A stretch of 64,000 nt of DNA, taken from NCBI RefSeq assembly GCF_042682545.1, contig NZ_JBHUHQ010000021.1; one strand, given 5' to 3'. The notes under the pieces were generated by a model. That model was given only the letters and a program-made list of their open reading frames with translations, was not told the origin of the DNA and searched no databases. Within the stretch, counting starts at the first letter, position 1; every line of letters starts with the position of its first letter. Below are positions 34,233-42,881 of the stretch, one piece after another. The stretch comes from Ornithinibacillus salinisoli. GTDB taxonomy: Bacteria > Bacillota > Bacilli > Bacillales > Amphibacillaceae. The translations under genes were made by a program, and so were the position numbers.

Positions 34233-35925
34233 AACTAGTTGTGCTTTCTTCCAATTGTTTCTCTTTATCTCCTTCAACTAACTGTCTTCTTAATATTTTT
34301 CCTACTGCAGTCTTTGGTAATTCATCACGAAACTCATATAATCTTGGTACTTTGTACGATGCAAGATGTTTTCTGCAAAATGTATTTAGAACCTCTTCTG
34401 AAAGTGTATATCCGTTCTTTGCTACAACATATGCTTTCACTGTCTCTCCTCTATATGCATCTGGAATACCTGCTACCGCTACTTCCAATACACCTTCATG
34501 CTCATATAATACTTCTTCAACTTCTCTAGGATAAATATTATAACCGCCAGCAATAATCATATCTTTTTTGCGATCAACAATATAAAAATACCCATTTTCA
34601 TCCATATATCCCAAATCACCTGTCAATAACCAGCCATCTCTTAATACTTTATCTGTTTCCTCCTGGTTATTCCAATACCCACGCATTATTTGTGGTCCTT
34701 TAACAGCAACCTCACCGACTTCTCCTTGTTCAGCTTCTTCAAATGTTTCCATGTCTAGAATTTTAGCATCTGTGTCTGGCCATGGAATTCCAATACTACC
34801 ATTAATCCGCTTTTCCCATACAAAATTGGCATGTGTGACAGGAGAGGATTCTGTTAGTCCATAACCTTCAACTAGTCTTCCACCTGTTACCTTTTCAAAC
34901 TGCTCCTGTACCTCAACTGGTAAAGGTGCCGAACCACTAATACAAGCTTCTATAGAAGATAAATCATATTTTTTTATGTCAGGATGATTCAATAACCCTA
35001 CATAAATGGTAGGTGCGCCGGGAAATAAAGTTGGCTTTTGTTTATGAATTACCTTTAATACATCACCAGCATCAAATTTAGGCATTAAGATCATTTTCTG
35101 TCCAGACATAATCGACAAATTCATTACAGTTGTCATACCATATACATGAAAGAAAGGTAAAACTCCAAGAACTACTTCTTCTCCTTGTTTGGTTTTATAT
35201 AACCAAGCATCACTCATTTGACAATTTGAAACTAGGTTGTAATGGGTTAACATAACACCCTTCGGAAACCCTGTCGTACCCCCGGTGTATTGTAGTAGTG
35301 CCAAATCCTCTATTGGATCAACATCCACTTGTTGATAATTTGGAGTTGTTTTTTCCAATATAGCTGTCCAGACATGGGTATCTCCACCATGTTCCACTTT
35401 AACCACAATATTATATTGTTTTTTCTGGATGAATGGGTAAATTAAGTTTTTAGGGAATGGCAAATAGTCCTTAATCCCAGTAACAATCATATGTTTTAAC
35501 GGTGTTTCTTCCTTTACATTTTTGACACGTGGTACCAATATATCTAAACATACGATAAATGTTGCACCCGAGTCATTTAATTGATATTCTAACTCTCTTT
35601 CCGTGTATAAAGGGTTTGTTTGAACTACGATTGCTCCCGCCATTAATGCTCCATAATAACTAATTACTGCTTGTGGACAGTTCGGAAGCATTATTGCAAC
35701 CCGATCACCCTTTTTTATGCCAAGTTGCTGAAAGTAGTTCGCCATAATCTTAGCTTGTGTACTAACTTCGGAAAATGACATTTCTTTACCCATAAAATAA
35801 AGCGCTTTCTTTTCTCCGTAAAGATTTGCAGACTCTTCCAAATAGACATGTAATGCTTTTGCGTCGTAATCAATGGTAGTTGGAATCTCTTTTGGATATT
35901 GTGCATGCCATAACTTTTCTTCCAC
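34231..35925 (-). CDS. lcfA: Long-chain fatty acid-CoA ligase
   Basis: Activates fatty acids to acyl-CoA with ATP, the entry step of beta-oxidation. The 564-residue protein has the AMP-binding signature YTGGTTGFPKGVMLTH, the GYGLTESSPVT motif, DGWLLTGDLGYMDE and the C-terminal lysine region TAVGKILRRQL. In B. subtilis it heads lcfA-fadR-fadB-etfBA; here a terminator and a new promoter intervene. Its own promoter carries two 18-bp near-palindromes instead of a FadR box. Confidence 0.95.
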   Translation of the reverse strand: MEEKLWHAQYPKEIPTTIDYDAKALHVYLEESANLYGEKKALYFMGKEMSFSEVSTQAKIMANYFQQLGIKKGDRVAIMLPNCPQAVISYYGALMAGAIVVQTNPLYTERELEYQLNDSGATFIVCLDILVPRVKNVKEETPLKHMIVTGIKDYLPFPKNLIYPFIQKKQYNIVVKVEHGGDTHVWTAILEKTTPNYQQVDVDPIEDLALLQYTGGTTGFPKGVMLTHYNLVSNCQMSDAWLYKTKQGEEVVLGVLPFFHVYGMTTVMNLSIMSGQKMILMPKFDAGDVLKVIHKQKPTLFPGAPTIYVGLLNHPDIKKYDLSSIEACISGSAPLPVEVQEQFEKVTGGRLVEGYGLTESSPVTHANFVWEKRINGSIGIPWPDTDAKILDMETFEEAEQGEVGEVAVKGPQIMRGYWNNQEETDKVLRDGWLLTGDLGYMDENGYFYIVDRKKDMIIAGGYNIYPREVEEVLYEHEGVLEVAVAGIPDAYRGETVKAYVVAKNGYTLSEEVLNTFCRKHLASYKVPRLYEFRDELPKTAVGKILRRQLVEGDKEKQLEESTTS

Positions 35926-35959
35926 ATCAATTCCTCCTTTATAACTATATTTATATTAC

Positions 35960-36036
35960 ATTATACCGACTAATTGATATTTTTTGAAATTTTATTTAAC
36001 TTTTTCTACATTTTTTTGATATCAACTGGTCGATAT
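35960..36036 (-). promoter_or_regulatory. lcfA promoter region with twin near-palindromes
   Basis: TATAAT (35960-35965) with a poor -35 TTCAAA 17 bp upstream is the likely promoter. Two 18-bp sites, 35963-35980 and 36019-36036, fit the pattern ATATCRACYRGTYGATAT with two and no mismatches. The first overlaps the -10 box. They look like operators for one dimeric regulator, not FadR. Confidence 0.55.
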
Positions 36037-36065
36037 AATGATTGTAGGAACTAACGGAATACTAT

Positions 36066-36149
36066 TTACAATAGGTAAATGACCCCAACAATGACAAATA
36101 TGACAGCAACTACCGCTAATATTTTTGCTAAAACTTCCAAAGTATCCAA
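36066..36149 (-). CDS. 27-residue hydrophobic peptide downstream of yshE
   Basis: TTG at 36149 follows AGGGAGAG six bases upstream, and the frame ends at TAA 36066. The peptide begins MDTLEVLAK and is then a single hydrophobic stretch (ILAVVAVIFVIVGVIYLL), consistent with one membrane helix. The start is 12 nt beyond the yshE stop, so it could be translationally coupled to it. I recognise no family. It could be chance, but the ribosome binding site, spacing and hydrophobic pattern are suggestive. Confidence 0.45.
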   Translation of the reverse strand: MDTLEVLAKILAVVAVIFVIVGVIYLL

Positions 36150-36161
36150 TGCTTTCTCTCC

Positions 36162-36569
36162 CTACACAATATTTGCTCCTATTACAAAAGCTAAACTAAT
36201 TGAAATTGTCATTGAAATAAATCCTACGGCAATATTTCCGCTTCCAATCTCTTCATCGACCTTGATCGTTGGTGTCAAGAATTCAAAAATAAAATAGGCT
36301 AATATTAATAAAACAAAACCTACTACTCCCCAACCAATGCTTGTTAATAAGGTATCATTATGCTCAATGGAATAGCGAAAAATCGTGGCGATACCAAAAA
36401 TCTTTCCACCTGTTGCCATTGCAACAGCGATATTTCCTTTTTTAATCTCCACCCAGTTTTTGTAGGATGTTACAAGTTCAAAAACAGCTAAAAAGACAAT
36501 TGTGCATAATATAACAACACTATATCTTGCAGCAGTCTCGACAATTACGTTTTCCCAAAAAACATCCAT
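36162..36569 (-). CDS. yshE: DUF350 (UPF0719) membrane protein YshE
   Basis: A 135-residue protein with four membrane helices, in two similar halves (WVEIKKGNIAVAMATGGKIFGIA and VDEEIGSGNIAVGFISMTISISLAF). The internal duplication of the GNIAVA/GNIAVG motif is typical of DUF350. Function is unknown. It follows mutS2 by 23 nt and precedes lcfA, as in B. subtilis. Confidence 0.9.
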   Translation of the reverse strand: MDVFWENVIVETAARYSVVILCTIVFLAVFELVTSYKNWVEIKKGNIAVAMATGGKIFGIATIFRYSIEHNDTLLTSIGWGVVGFVLLILAYFIFEFLTPTIKVDEEIGSGNIAVGFISMTISISLAFVIGANIV

Positions 36570-36592
36570 ACTATATTCCTCCCCATGAAATA

Positions 36593-38935
36593 CTATCGAA
36601 ATTCAATGACTGTAACACCACTTCCACCTTCTCCTGCTGAACCTTGTCGATGTGATGCAATATTCGGGTGTCTTTTCACAAAATCTTGAACGCCTTTACG
36701 TAACGCTCCGGTTCCTTTCCCATGAATAATATAGACCTTGGGATAACCTGCCAGTGTCGCATCATCAATGTATTTTTCCAATTGAAGTAATGCGTCTTCA
36801 TAACGTTCCCCACGTAAATCCAATTCTGTCTTTACATGATAATTGGAGCCTTTAATGGTTGCTAATGGTTTCTCTATTGTTTCTTTTTTCTTTCCAACTT
36901 TTTGTAAATCTGATCGTTTTGCCTTTACCTTCATTATGCCAACTTGAACTAAGTATTCTTTTTCATTTACCTTCTCCAACACCGTACCACTTTGATTTAC
37001 GGTCAATAGTTTGATCTCGTCTCCAGGAGATAGTGTTACTTGTTGATTCGTAGTTGGCTGTGCTTCGTTTTTCTGCTTTGTACGAAGACTTGGCTTTGCC
37101 TCTTCAAGCATTTTTTTTGCTTCTATCCATTCATGTTCCTTTAACTCCGCATTTGTTTTCATATTACGGATTTCCTCAACAATAGCTTCCGCTTCCTCGC
37201 GCGCTTTTTGAAGTGCTTTATTTGCTTTCTCTTCAGCTTTTTCGAAAATTGCTTCTCGTTTTTCTTCCAGCTGTGTCCATTCCTTTTCTATTTCGGATCG
37301 AAGCTTCTCGCTTTCAAGCAACACTTGATGTGCCTCTTCATAGTCTTTCTCGGCTTGTATTTGCGATTTCTCTAAGGAGGCTATCATATTTTCTACACTT
37401 TTCGAATCAATACCGATATGACTTTTAGCATGGGTAATAACCTCTGTACTTAACCCTAACCTTCTTGATATATCAAATGCATTACTTCGACCTGGGACGC
37501 CGATTAGTAGTCGGTACGTAGGCTGTAACGTTTCTACATCAAATTCCACGGAAGCGTTGATAACATTTTTTCGATTAAAGCCATATGCTTTCAACTCAGG
37601 ATAATGGGTAGTTGCAACTACTCTTGCATTTCTTGATATGACTTCATCCAAAATAGCCATCGCTAATGCTGCGCCTTCTTGTGGGTCAGTACCTGCTCCC
37701 AATTCGTCAAATAATACTAATGTCTTATCATTAACATGTCTTAATATGTCCACGATATTAGTCATATGAGAAGAAAAAGTACTTAAGTTTTGTTCAATGG
37801 ACTGCTCATCACCAATATCAGCAAAGACATCATCAAATACAGCTAGTTCGCAGCCGTCAAATGCAGGGACCTGTAGTCCGGATTGAGCCATTAATGTACA
37901 AAGTCCAATCATTTTTAATGTAACGGTCTTCCCACCTGTGTTCGGCCCAGTGATGACAATCGCTGTAAAATCTTCCCCAATTTCAACATCGTTTGGGACT
38001 ACTTCGTCCTTTGGAATTAATGGATGACGCGCTTGCTGCATTTTAATGATTCCATTATCGTTCATCTTTGGCATCGAAGCTTTCATTTCTTGTGCTAGCT
38101 TCGCTCTGGAAAAAATAAAATCAACTTTTGCTAAAATAGATACGTTTATTGCTAAGAATGATTCTTGATTGGCAACTTCTTCGCTTAATTCCTTTAAAAT
38201 ACGATCTATTTCCTGTTTCTCTTGTATGGACGCTTCTTGTAATTGATTATTTAAGTCAACAACTGCTTTCGGTTCCATGAATAATGTTTGGCCAGAGGCT
38301 GATTGATCATGAACAATCCCACCTATCTGTCCACGGTATTCTTGTTTTACCGGAAGTACGTAACGATCATTCCTTATAGTTATAATTGCATCAGATAACA
38401 TATTACTTTTTGTTTTCGTAAAATTATCCAGCTTATCCCGTAATCTACTTTCATACGTACGAATGGATGATCGAATACTACGAAGTTTTACAGAAGCACT
38501 ATCCATCATATGGCCATGATCATCAATACAACTTTTGATCTGTCTTTCTAATTCACGTAATGGCGTAATGCCCTCTACTAAATCTTTTAAAATAGGCAAG
38601 TCCTCTTCTAACTTTTCAACAAAGCTCTTTGCTTGCCTGCCACCGTAAATTGTATTCGCTATATCCAGGCATTCATTCGAGTTCAATACTCCACCAATTA
38701 CACTTCGCTTTAAACTCTCCCGAATATCGTAAATTCCGCCGAGTGGGATGGCATTATTTAATCGTAAAATTTGTACTGCTTCATCTGTTTCATTTTGTAG
38801 TTCAATGACCGTATCGATTGCGGTTGATGGCACTACCTGTGATGCTAGGTCTTTACCTAGTGATGTCGAAGCATGGTTTATTAATCGTTCAATAACTTTG
38901 TTAAATTCCAAAACACGGAGAATTCGTTCATTCAT
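36593..38935 (-). CDS. mutSB: Endonuclease MutS2
   Basis: MutS2-type ATPase, 780 residues. It has Walker A TGPNTGGKTV, Walker B TLVLFDELGAGTDPQEG, a long coiled coil near residues 510-620, a KOW-like segment, and the C-terminal Smr nuclease domain (LDLRGERYEDAL, YIIHGKGTGALRKGV). MutS2 proteins act on branched DNA and, in B. subtilis, on collided ribosomes. ATG 38935 follows AAGGAG; the upstream ATG at 38962 is unsupported. Confidence 0.95.
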   Translation of the reverse strand: MNERILRVLEFNKVIERLINHASTSLGKDLASQVVPSTAIDTVIELQNETDEAVQILRLNNAIPLGGIYDIRESLKRSVIGGVLNSNECLDIANTIYGGRQAKSFVEKLEEDLPILKDLVEGITPLRELERQIKSCIDDHGHMMDSASVKLRSIRSSIRTYESRLRDKLDNFTKTKSNMLSDAIITIRNDRYVLPVKQEYRGQIGGIVHDQSASGQTLFMEPKAVVDLNNQLQEASIQEKQEIDRILKELSEEVANQESFLAINVSILAKVDFIFSRAKLAQEMKASMPKMNDNGIIKMQQARHPLIPKDEVVPNDVEIGEDFTAIVITGPNTGGKTVTLKMIGLCTLMAQSGLQVPAFDGCELAVFDDVFADIGDEQSIEQNLSTFSSHMTNIVDILRHVNDKTLVLFDELGAGTDPQEGAALAMAILDEVISRNARVVATTHYPELKAYGFNRKNVINASVEFDVETLQPTYRLLIGVPGRSNAFDISRRLGLSTEVITHAKSHIGIDSKSVENMIASLEKSQIQAEKDYEEAHQVLLESEKLRSEIEKEWTQLEEKREAIFEKAEEKANKALQKAREEAEAIVEEIRNMKTNAELKEHEWIEAKKMLEEAKPSLRTKQKNEAQPTTNQQVTLSPGDEIKLLTVNQSGTVLEKVNEKEYLVQVGIMKVKAKRSDLQKVGKKKETIEKPLATIKGSNYHVKTELDLRGERYEDALLQLEKYIDDATLAGYPKVYIIHGKGTGALRKGVQDFVKRHPNIASHRQGSAGEGGSGVTVIEFR

Positions 38936-38974
38936 AGGATTACTCCTTTTCCAGTTGTTCAACTAAACTCTTTA

Positions 38975-40693
38975 TTACTTGTTACGTTGTAAGTACTTCA
39001 TAAGTTTCTCAATTGACCAAGTATTTATAACGTTTTCTTTCCTTGACCACCCTTTTCGAGCTACATGCACACCATATTTCATATGATCAAGCATAGGGTA
39101 ACTATGGGCATCTGTACTTATTGCTAACTTCACACCAATTTCTTGAGCTACTCGAACCCATTCAGCAGATAAATCAAAGCGATTTGGATTTGCATTTATT
39201 TCTAATGCTGTATCCGTTTCCTTAGCACGTTCTATTAACTTTTCAACATTGACCTTATAACCATCTCGTCTTCCAATCAACCTTCCTGTTGGATGTGCTA
39301 TAAGTGATACATATGGATTATCTAATGCGGCAAATAATCGATTCATTATTTGCTCTTCCGATTGATTAAAGCTTGAATGAATCGCACCAATTACAAAATC
39401 CATTTCACGCAAAAAGTCATTGGTGAAATCAAGGTTTCCATCAGGCAAAATATCCATTTCTACCCCAGCAAAGATATGGATATCTTCATACTGCTCATTT
39501 AACCGATGAATTTCTTCCCGCTGTTGTCTTAATCTGGATTCACTTAATCCATTTGCAACTCTTAAAAATTTCGAATGATCGGTGATTGCCATATACGTAT
39601 ACCCTTTTTCTCTTGCTTTTCGCACCATTTCTTCCAATGACTGGGCACCATCACTCCAGGTTGTATGCATATGCAAATCACCACGTATATCACTCAATTC
39701 TAGTAAGGGCACATCATTATTAAATGCCTCTACCTCGCCACTGTTTTCTCTCACTTCAGGTGGAATAAAGTTCAAGCCAAAGTGATTAAAAAATTCTGCT
39801 TCTGTTTGAAATGTAATCAATTCGTCCGTTTCTTCGATTTCAATTCCATATTCATTTATTTTTTCACCACGGGACTTCGCCAACTGCCTCATCGCAACAT
39901 TATGATCCTTAGAACCGGTAAAGTGATGCAGTGTTGTTACAAACTCTTTCTCCGTAACAAGTCTAAAATCGATGTTTATATCGTATACATCCTCTAACGT
40001 TACGGAAACCTTTGTATCCCCCTTAGCAATCACATCTTTTAGGTCGTTAATCTGTAATAACGATTCTCGGACTATTTGTGGCTGATCTGTTGCGATAATA
40101 TAATCTATGTCCTTTATTGTTTCCCTCATTCTTCGTAAACTACCTGCTCTTGAGAATCGTTTAATTTCTGGGATGTTATGAAGAAAACTCTCAACCCTTT
40201 CTGCTATAGGTAACATCATAGCAATAGGTAGACGCTCAGGACGTGATCCAGCTTCTTCCAAAGAGGCTAGTATTTTTTCAGCGGATTTCTTACCGAAACC
40301 TGCTAAAGCCTCTACTTTTCCGTTTTTTAATACTTCTTTTAAAGATTCTGCATCTACAACCTCTAACTCTTGATACAGTTTTGCTAGTTTTTTTCCACCA
40401 AGGCCAGGAATATTTAATAAGGGTACTAAACCTTTTGGTACTTCCTCTTCTAATTGCTGTAACGTATCGGAATGATTCGTTTTTACATACTCCTCAATCA
40501 CAGCACTGGTTCCTTTTCCAATTCCATTCATTTTCGTAAAATCATCTATATCTGATAGCGATCTGTCATCTCGTTCTAGTGCTTGTGCAGCTTTCCGATA
40601 GGCAGAAATCTTAAAAGGGTTTTCCCCTTTCAACTCCAAATAAACTGCTATTTTTTCCAGTAGCTTAATAACATCTTTTTTGTTTACTAACAT
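38975..40693 (-). CDS. polX: DNA polymerase X (PolX) with PHP domain
   Basis: Family X repair polymerase, 572 residues. The N-terminal part has helix-hairpin-helix motifs and the Pol beta fold; the metal-binding aspartates lie in IKDIDYIIA. The C-terminal PHP phosphoesterase starts at about residue 335 with GDLHMHTTWSDG and ends with AISTDAHS. This fusion provides polymerase and 3'-5' exonuclease for base excision repair. The B. subtilis name is yshC. Confidence 0.94.
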   Translation of the reverse strand: MLVNKKDVIKLLEKIAVYLELKGENPFKISAYRKAAQALERDDRSLSDIDDFTKMNGIGKGTSAVIEEYVKTNHSDTLQQLEEEVPKGLVPLLNIPGLGGKKLAKLYQELEVVDAESLKEVLKNGKVEALAGFGKKSAEKILASLEEAGSRPERLPIAMMLPIAERVESFLHNIPEIKRFSRAGSLRRMRETIKDIDYIIATDQPQIVRESLLQINDLKDVIAKGDTKVSVTLEDVYDINIDFRLVTEKEFVTTLHHFTGSKDHNVAMRQLAKSRGEKINEYGIEIEETDELITFQTEAEFFNHFGLNFIPPEVRENSGEVEAFNNDVPLLELSDIRGDLHMHTTWSDGAQSLEEMVRKAREKGYTYMAITDHSKFLRVANGLSESRLRQQREEIHRLNEQYEDIHIFAGVEMDILPDGNLDFTNDFLREMDFVIGAIHSSFNQSEEQIMNRLFAALDNPYVSLIAHPTGRLIGRRDGYKVNVEKLIERAKETDTALEINANPNRFDLSAEWVRVAQEIGVKLAISTDAHSYPMLDHMKYGVHVARKGWSRKENVINTWSIEKLMKYLQRNK

Positions 40694-40729
40694 CCTTACT
40701 CACCTGCTTGAAATAATATCATGACATAC

Positions 40730-40803
40730 AAAGAGACTAACTCATCTTAGGATATTCTTATTGTACATGACCATACAACGATATCCATAATATTTTGAAT
40801 TAG
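40730..40803 (-). other. Nested inverted repeat between cvpA and polX
   Basis: GAGACTAA and TTAGTCTC lie about 60 nt apart and enclose GGATAT and ATATCC, with further TTGT/ACAA pairing inside. It may be a weak terminator or a structured leader; the T-run after it is poor. Confidence 0.5.
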
Positions 40804-40821
40804 TCTCCGTATTATTCTTCT

Positions 40822-41364
40822 TTAAATATAAGATCCCATTGACCACAATGACTTAATCTTTTCTGATAAGTATGGTGTTTTTTCAACAATGTACATTGCT
40901 ATAGATGAGTCATTTATCCACTCTTGTAATCCTGATAATGGTGTTAAAGCTAAAATATATAAAACAATAAATAATATGAGGTAAATCTCTAAAAATCCTA
41001 ATATAGCACCTAACAACTTATTAATAGAATTTAATATAGGCAATGAAGCCACAAAGTCTAACATGGAAGCAATGATTTGTAATAAGATCTTAACAGCGAA
41101 AAAGATTATCGCAAAGGAAATAGCATTATAAAATGCATTTTCCAATGGCAACGCTTGTATAAAATCTCCCCATAAACTATCGTCTGGTAATTCTGGATAT
41201 GGAATCCAAAGTGCTAATTGGGTCGCCAATTCGTCATAATATGTAGCAGCAACTATAAATGAAATGATGAAGCCTATTAAATGTACTGCTTGTAATATTA
41301 AGCCCCTTTTTAAACCTATTAAAAACCCAAAAAATAAAAGTATAAGTAGTATTAAATCTATCAT
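40822..41364 (-). CDS. yshB: CvpA family membrane protein YshB
   Basis: A 180-residue protein with four membrane helices and the CvpA pattern LILLILLFFGFLIGLKRGL at the N terminus. In other bacteria CvpA is linked to colicin V production and envelope maintenance. The role in Bacillus is not established. It follows zapA by 6 nt. Confidence 0.88.
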   Translation of the reverse strand: MIDLILLILLFFGFLIGLKRGLILQAVHLIGFIISFIVAATYYDELATQLALWIPYPELPDDSLWGDFIQALPLENAFYNAISFAIIFFAVKILLQIIASMLDFVASLPILNSINKLLGAILGFLEIYLILFIVLYILALTPLSGLQEWINDSSIAMYIVEKTPYLSEKIKSLWSMGSYI

Positions 41365-41370
41365 GCCTTT

Positions 41371-41631
41371 TTATTCCTCTTTCTTTTTTAATGACCCCAG
41401 TAATGTAGCATAGTCCTCTTTTAATTTTAAGTAGTCATTCATCGAGTTAACAGCCGTAAGAACAGCAAGACTAGCTGTATCTAGCTGAGGGTTCTTTTCC
41501 TGTATATCTTGCATTTTTTGATCGACTAAACTTGCTACCATACGTACATGGCTTGCTGATTCAGTTCCAACAATTGTATATGATTTATTATGTATTTCAA
41601 CAGTTAAACGGGTTTTATCGTTCTGGGTCAC
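41371..41631 (-). CDS. zapA: Cell division protein ZapA
   Basis: FtsZ-associated protein that promotes Z-ring bundling, 86 residues. The conserved start KTRLTVEIHNKSYTIVGTES and the helix ASLAVLTAVNSMNDYLKLKEDYATL, a C-terminal coiled coil, are typical. It starts at GTG behind GGGAGG. rnhC is divergent upstream, as in B. subtilis. Confidence 0.93.
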   Translation of the reverse strand: MTQNDKTRLTVEIHNKSYTIVGTESASHVRMVASLVDQKMQDIQEKNPQLDTASLAVLTAVNSMNDYLKLKEDYATLLGSLKKKEE

Positions 41632-41778
41632 GCAAATAGCCTCCCATAAAAATTCTTCACTTCATCTTAACACGAAGACACGCATTAAGGAAACTATTCT
41701 TATTCAAAATTTAAACATTTCATTTATTTGATTTAGTTTGCTATAGTCAAGATAGAGAAATGTGATTGGAGAGAAACG

Positions 41779-42705
41779 ATGCCACAAAATGTTTATGTTT
41801 TACCAATAAAAACAATAGAAGCTATGAAACAATACTATCATAATTCGTTATCGAATGTACCACAAGGGGCTATTTTTCGTGCCAAAACAGAAAATGCCGT
41901 TATTACCGCTTATAAATCTGGAAAAGTATTATTTCAGGGAAGCTCTCCTGAAACGGAAGCAATGAAGTGGACAAATCAGAAATCCACACAGCAAAAAAAG
42001 GCGACTTCATCAGCATCACATACCTACTCACCCCCTCAGTCACTGTTTACGAACTCACACATTGGATCTGATGAAGCTGGAACAGGTGATTATTTTGGTC
42101 CGATAACAGTTGCTAGTGCATTTGTAACATCTGAAAATATTCCGATACTAAAACAAATTGGTGTAAAGGATTCTAAAAATCTAACAGATGCTACAATAAT
42201 GGAGCTTTCAAAAGAGATTGTGAAATTAAACATACCATATTCATTGCTAATACTACATAATAAAAAATACAATACACTACAAGATAGAGGTTGGACACAA
42301 GGTAAAATGAAAGCAATGTTACATCATCATGCAATTACGAATTTATTGCAAAAGATTGATGAAAGCCCTGTAAAAGGAATATTGATCGATCAGTTTTGTG
42401 AACCACATGTATACAAAAGACATATCGCTTCCGAAAAACAGAACTTACACGATAATACCTATTTCATGACAAAAGCAGAAAGCTATTCTATTGCAGTAGC
42501 CGCAGGATCCATTATAGCTAGAGCAAGCTTTGTTAAAGAAATGGATAGGCTCTCCGAGATGATAGGCATTCCATTGAAAAAGGGCGCATCAAAAGCAGTT
42601 GACCAAACCATCGCTAAAATCATCAAGGACAAAGGGGAGGCAGTTTTAAACAACTATGCTAAATTGCATTTTGCAAACACCAAAAAAGCGAGAGCATATT
42701 TGTAG
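41779..42705 (+). CDS. rnhC: Ribonuclease HIII
   Basis: Degrades the RNA strand of RNA-DNA hybrids. The 308-residue protein has an N-terminal TBP-like domain and the RNase HII/HIII fold with the catalytic GSDEAGTGDYFGP and an LIDQFCEP segment. It lacks the C-terminal extension of RNase HII. ATG follows GGAGAGAAACG. It converges with pheT across a shared terminator. Confidence 0.95.
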   Translation: MPQNVYVLPIKTIEAMKQYYHNSLSNVPQGAIFRAKTENAVITAYKSGKVLFQGSSPETEAMKWTNQKSTQQKKATSSASHTYSPPQSLFTNSHIGSDEAGTGDYFGPITVASAFVTSENIPILKQIGVKDSKNLTDATIMELSKEIVKLNIPYSLLILHNKKYNTLQDRGWTQGKMKAMLHHHAITNLLQKIDESPVKGILIDQFCEPHVYKRHIASEKQNLHDNTYFMTKAESYSIAVAAGSIIARASFVKEMDRLSEMIGIPLKKGASKAVDQTIAKIIKDKGEAVLNNYAKLHFANTKKARAYL

Positions 42706-42842
42706 ATGAATGAAAACTGCTCTTTAAAGATTGGGAAACAATTTGTTTTCTGGATAGACAAATTGTTGGATTTTGAGAATATGATCCGATTAAAGGGCAA
42801 TAAGAGAACCACAAGCTGCCCCAAAAAAACATATCAAACAAA

Positions 42843-42878
42843 AAAACATCTGGTATGATTTTTCATACCAGATGTTTT
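42843..42878. terminator. Bidirectional terminator between rnhC and pheT
   Basis: ACATCTGGTATGA and TCATACCAGATGT form a 13-bp stem with a short loop. T-runs occur on both strands. The pheT stop is at 42882. Confidence 0.9.
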
Positions 42879-42881
42879 TCA

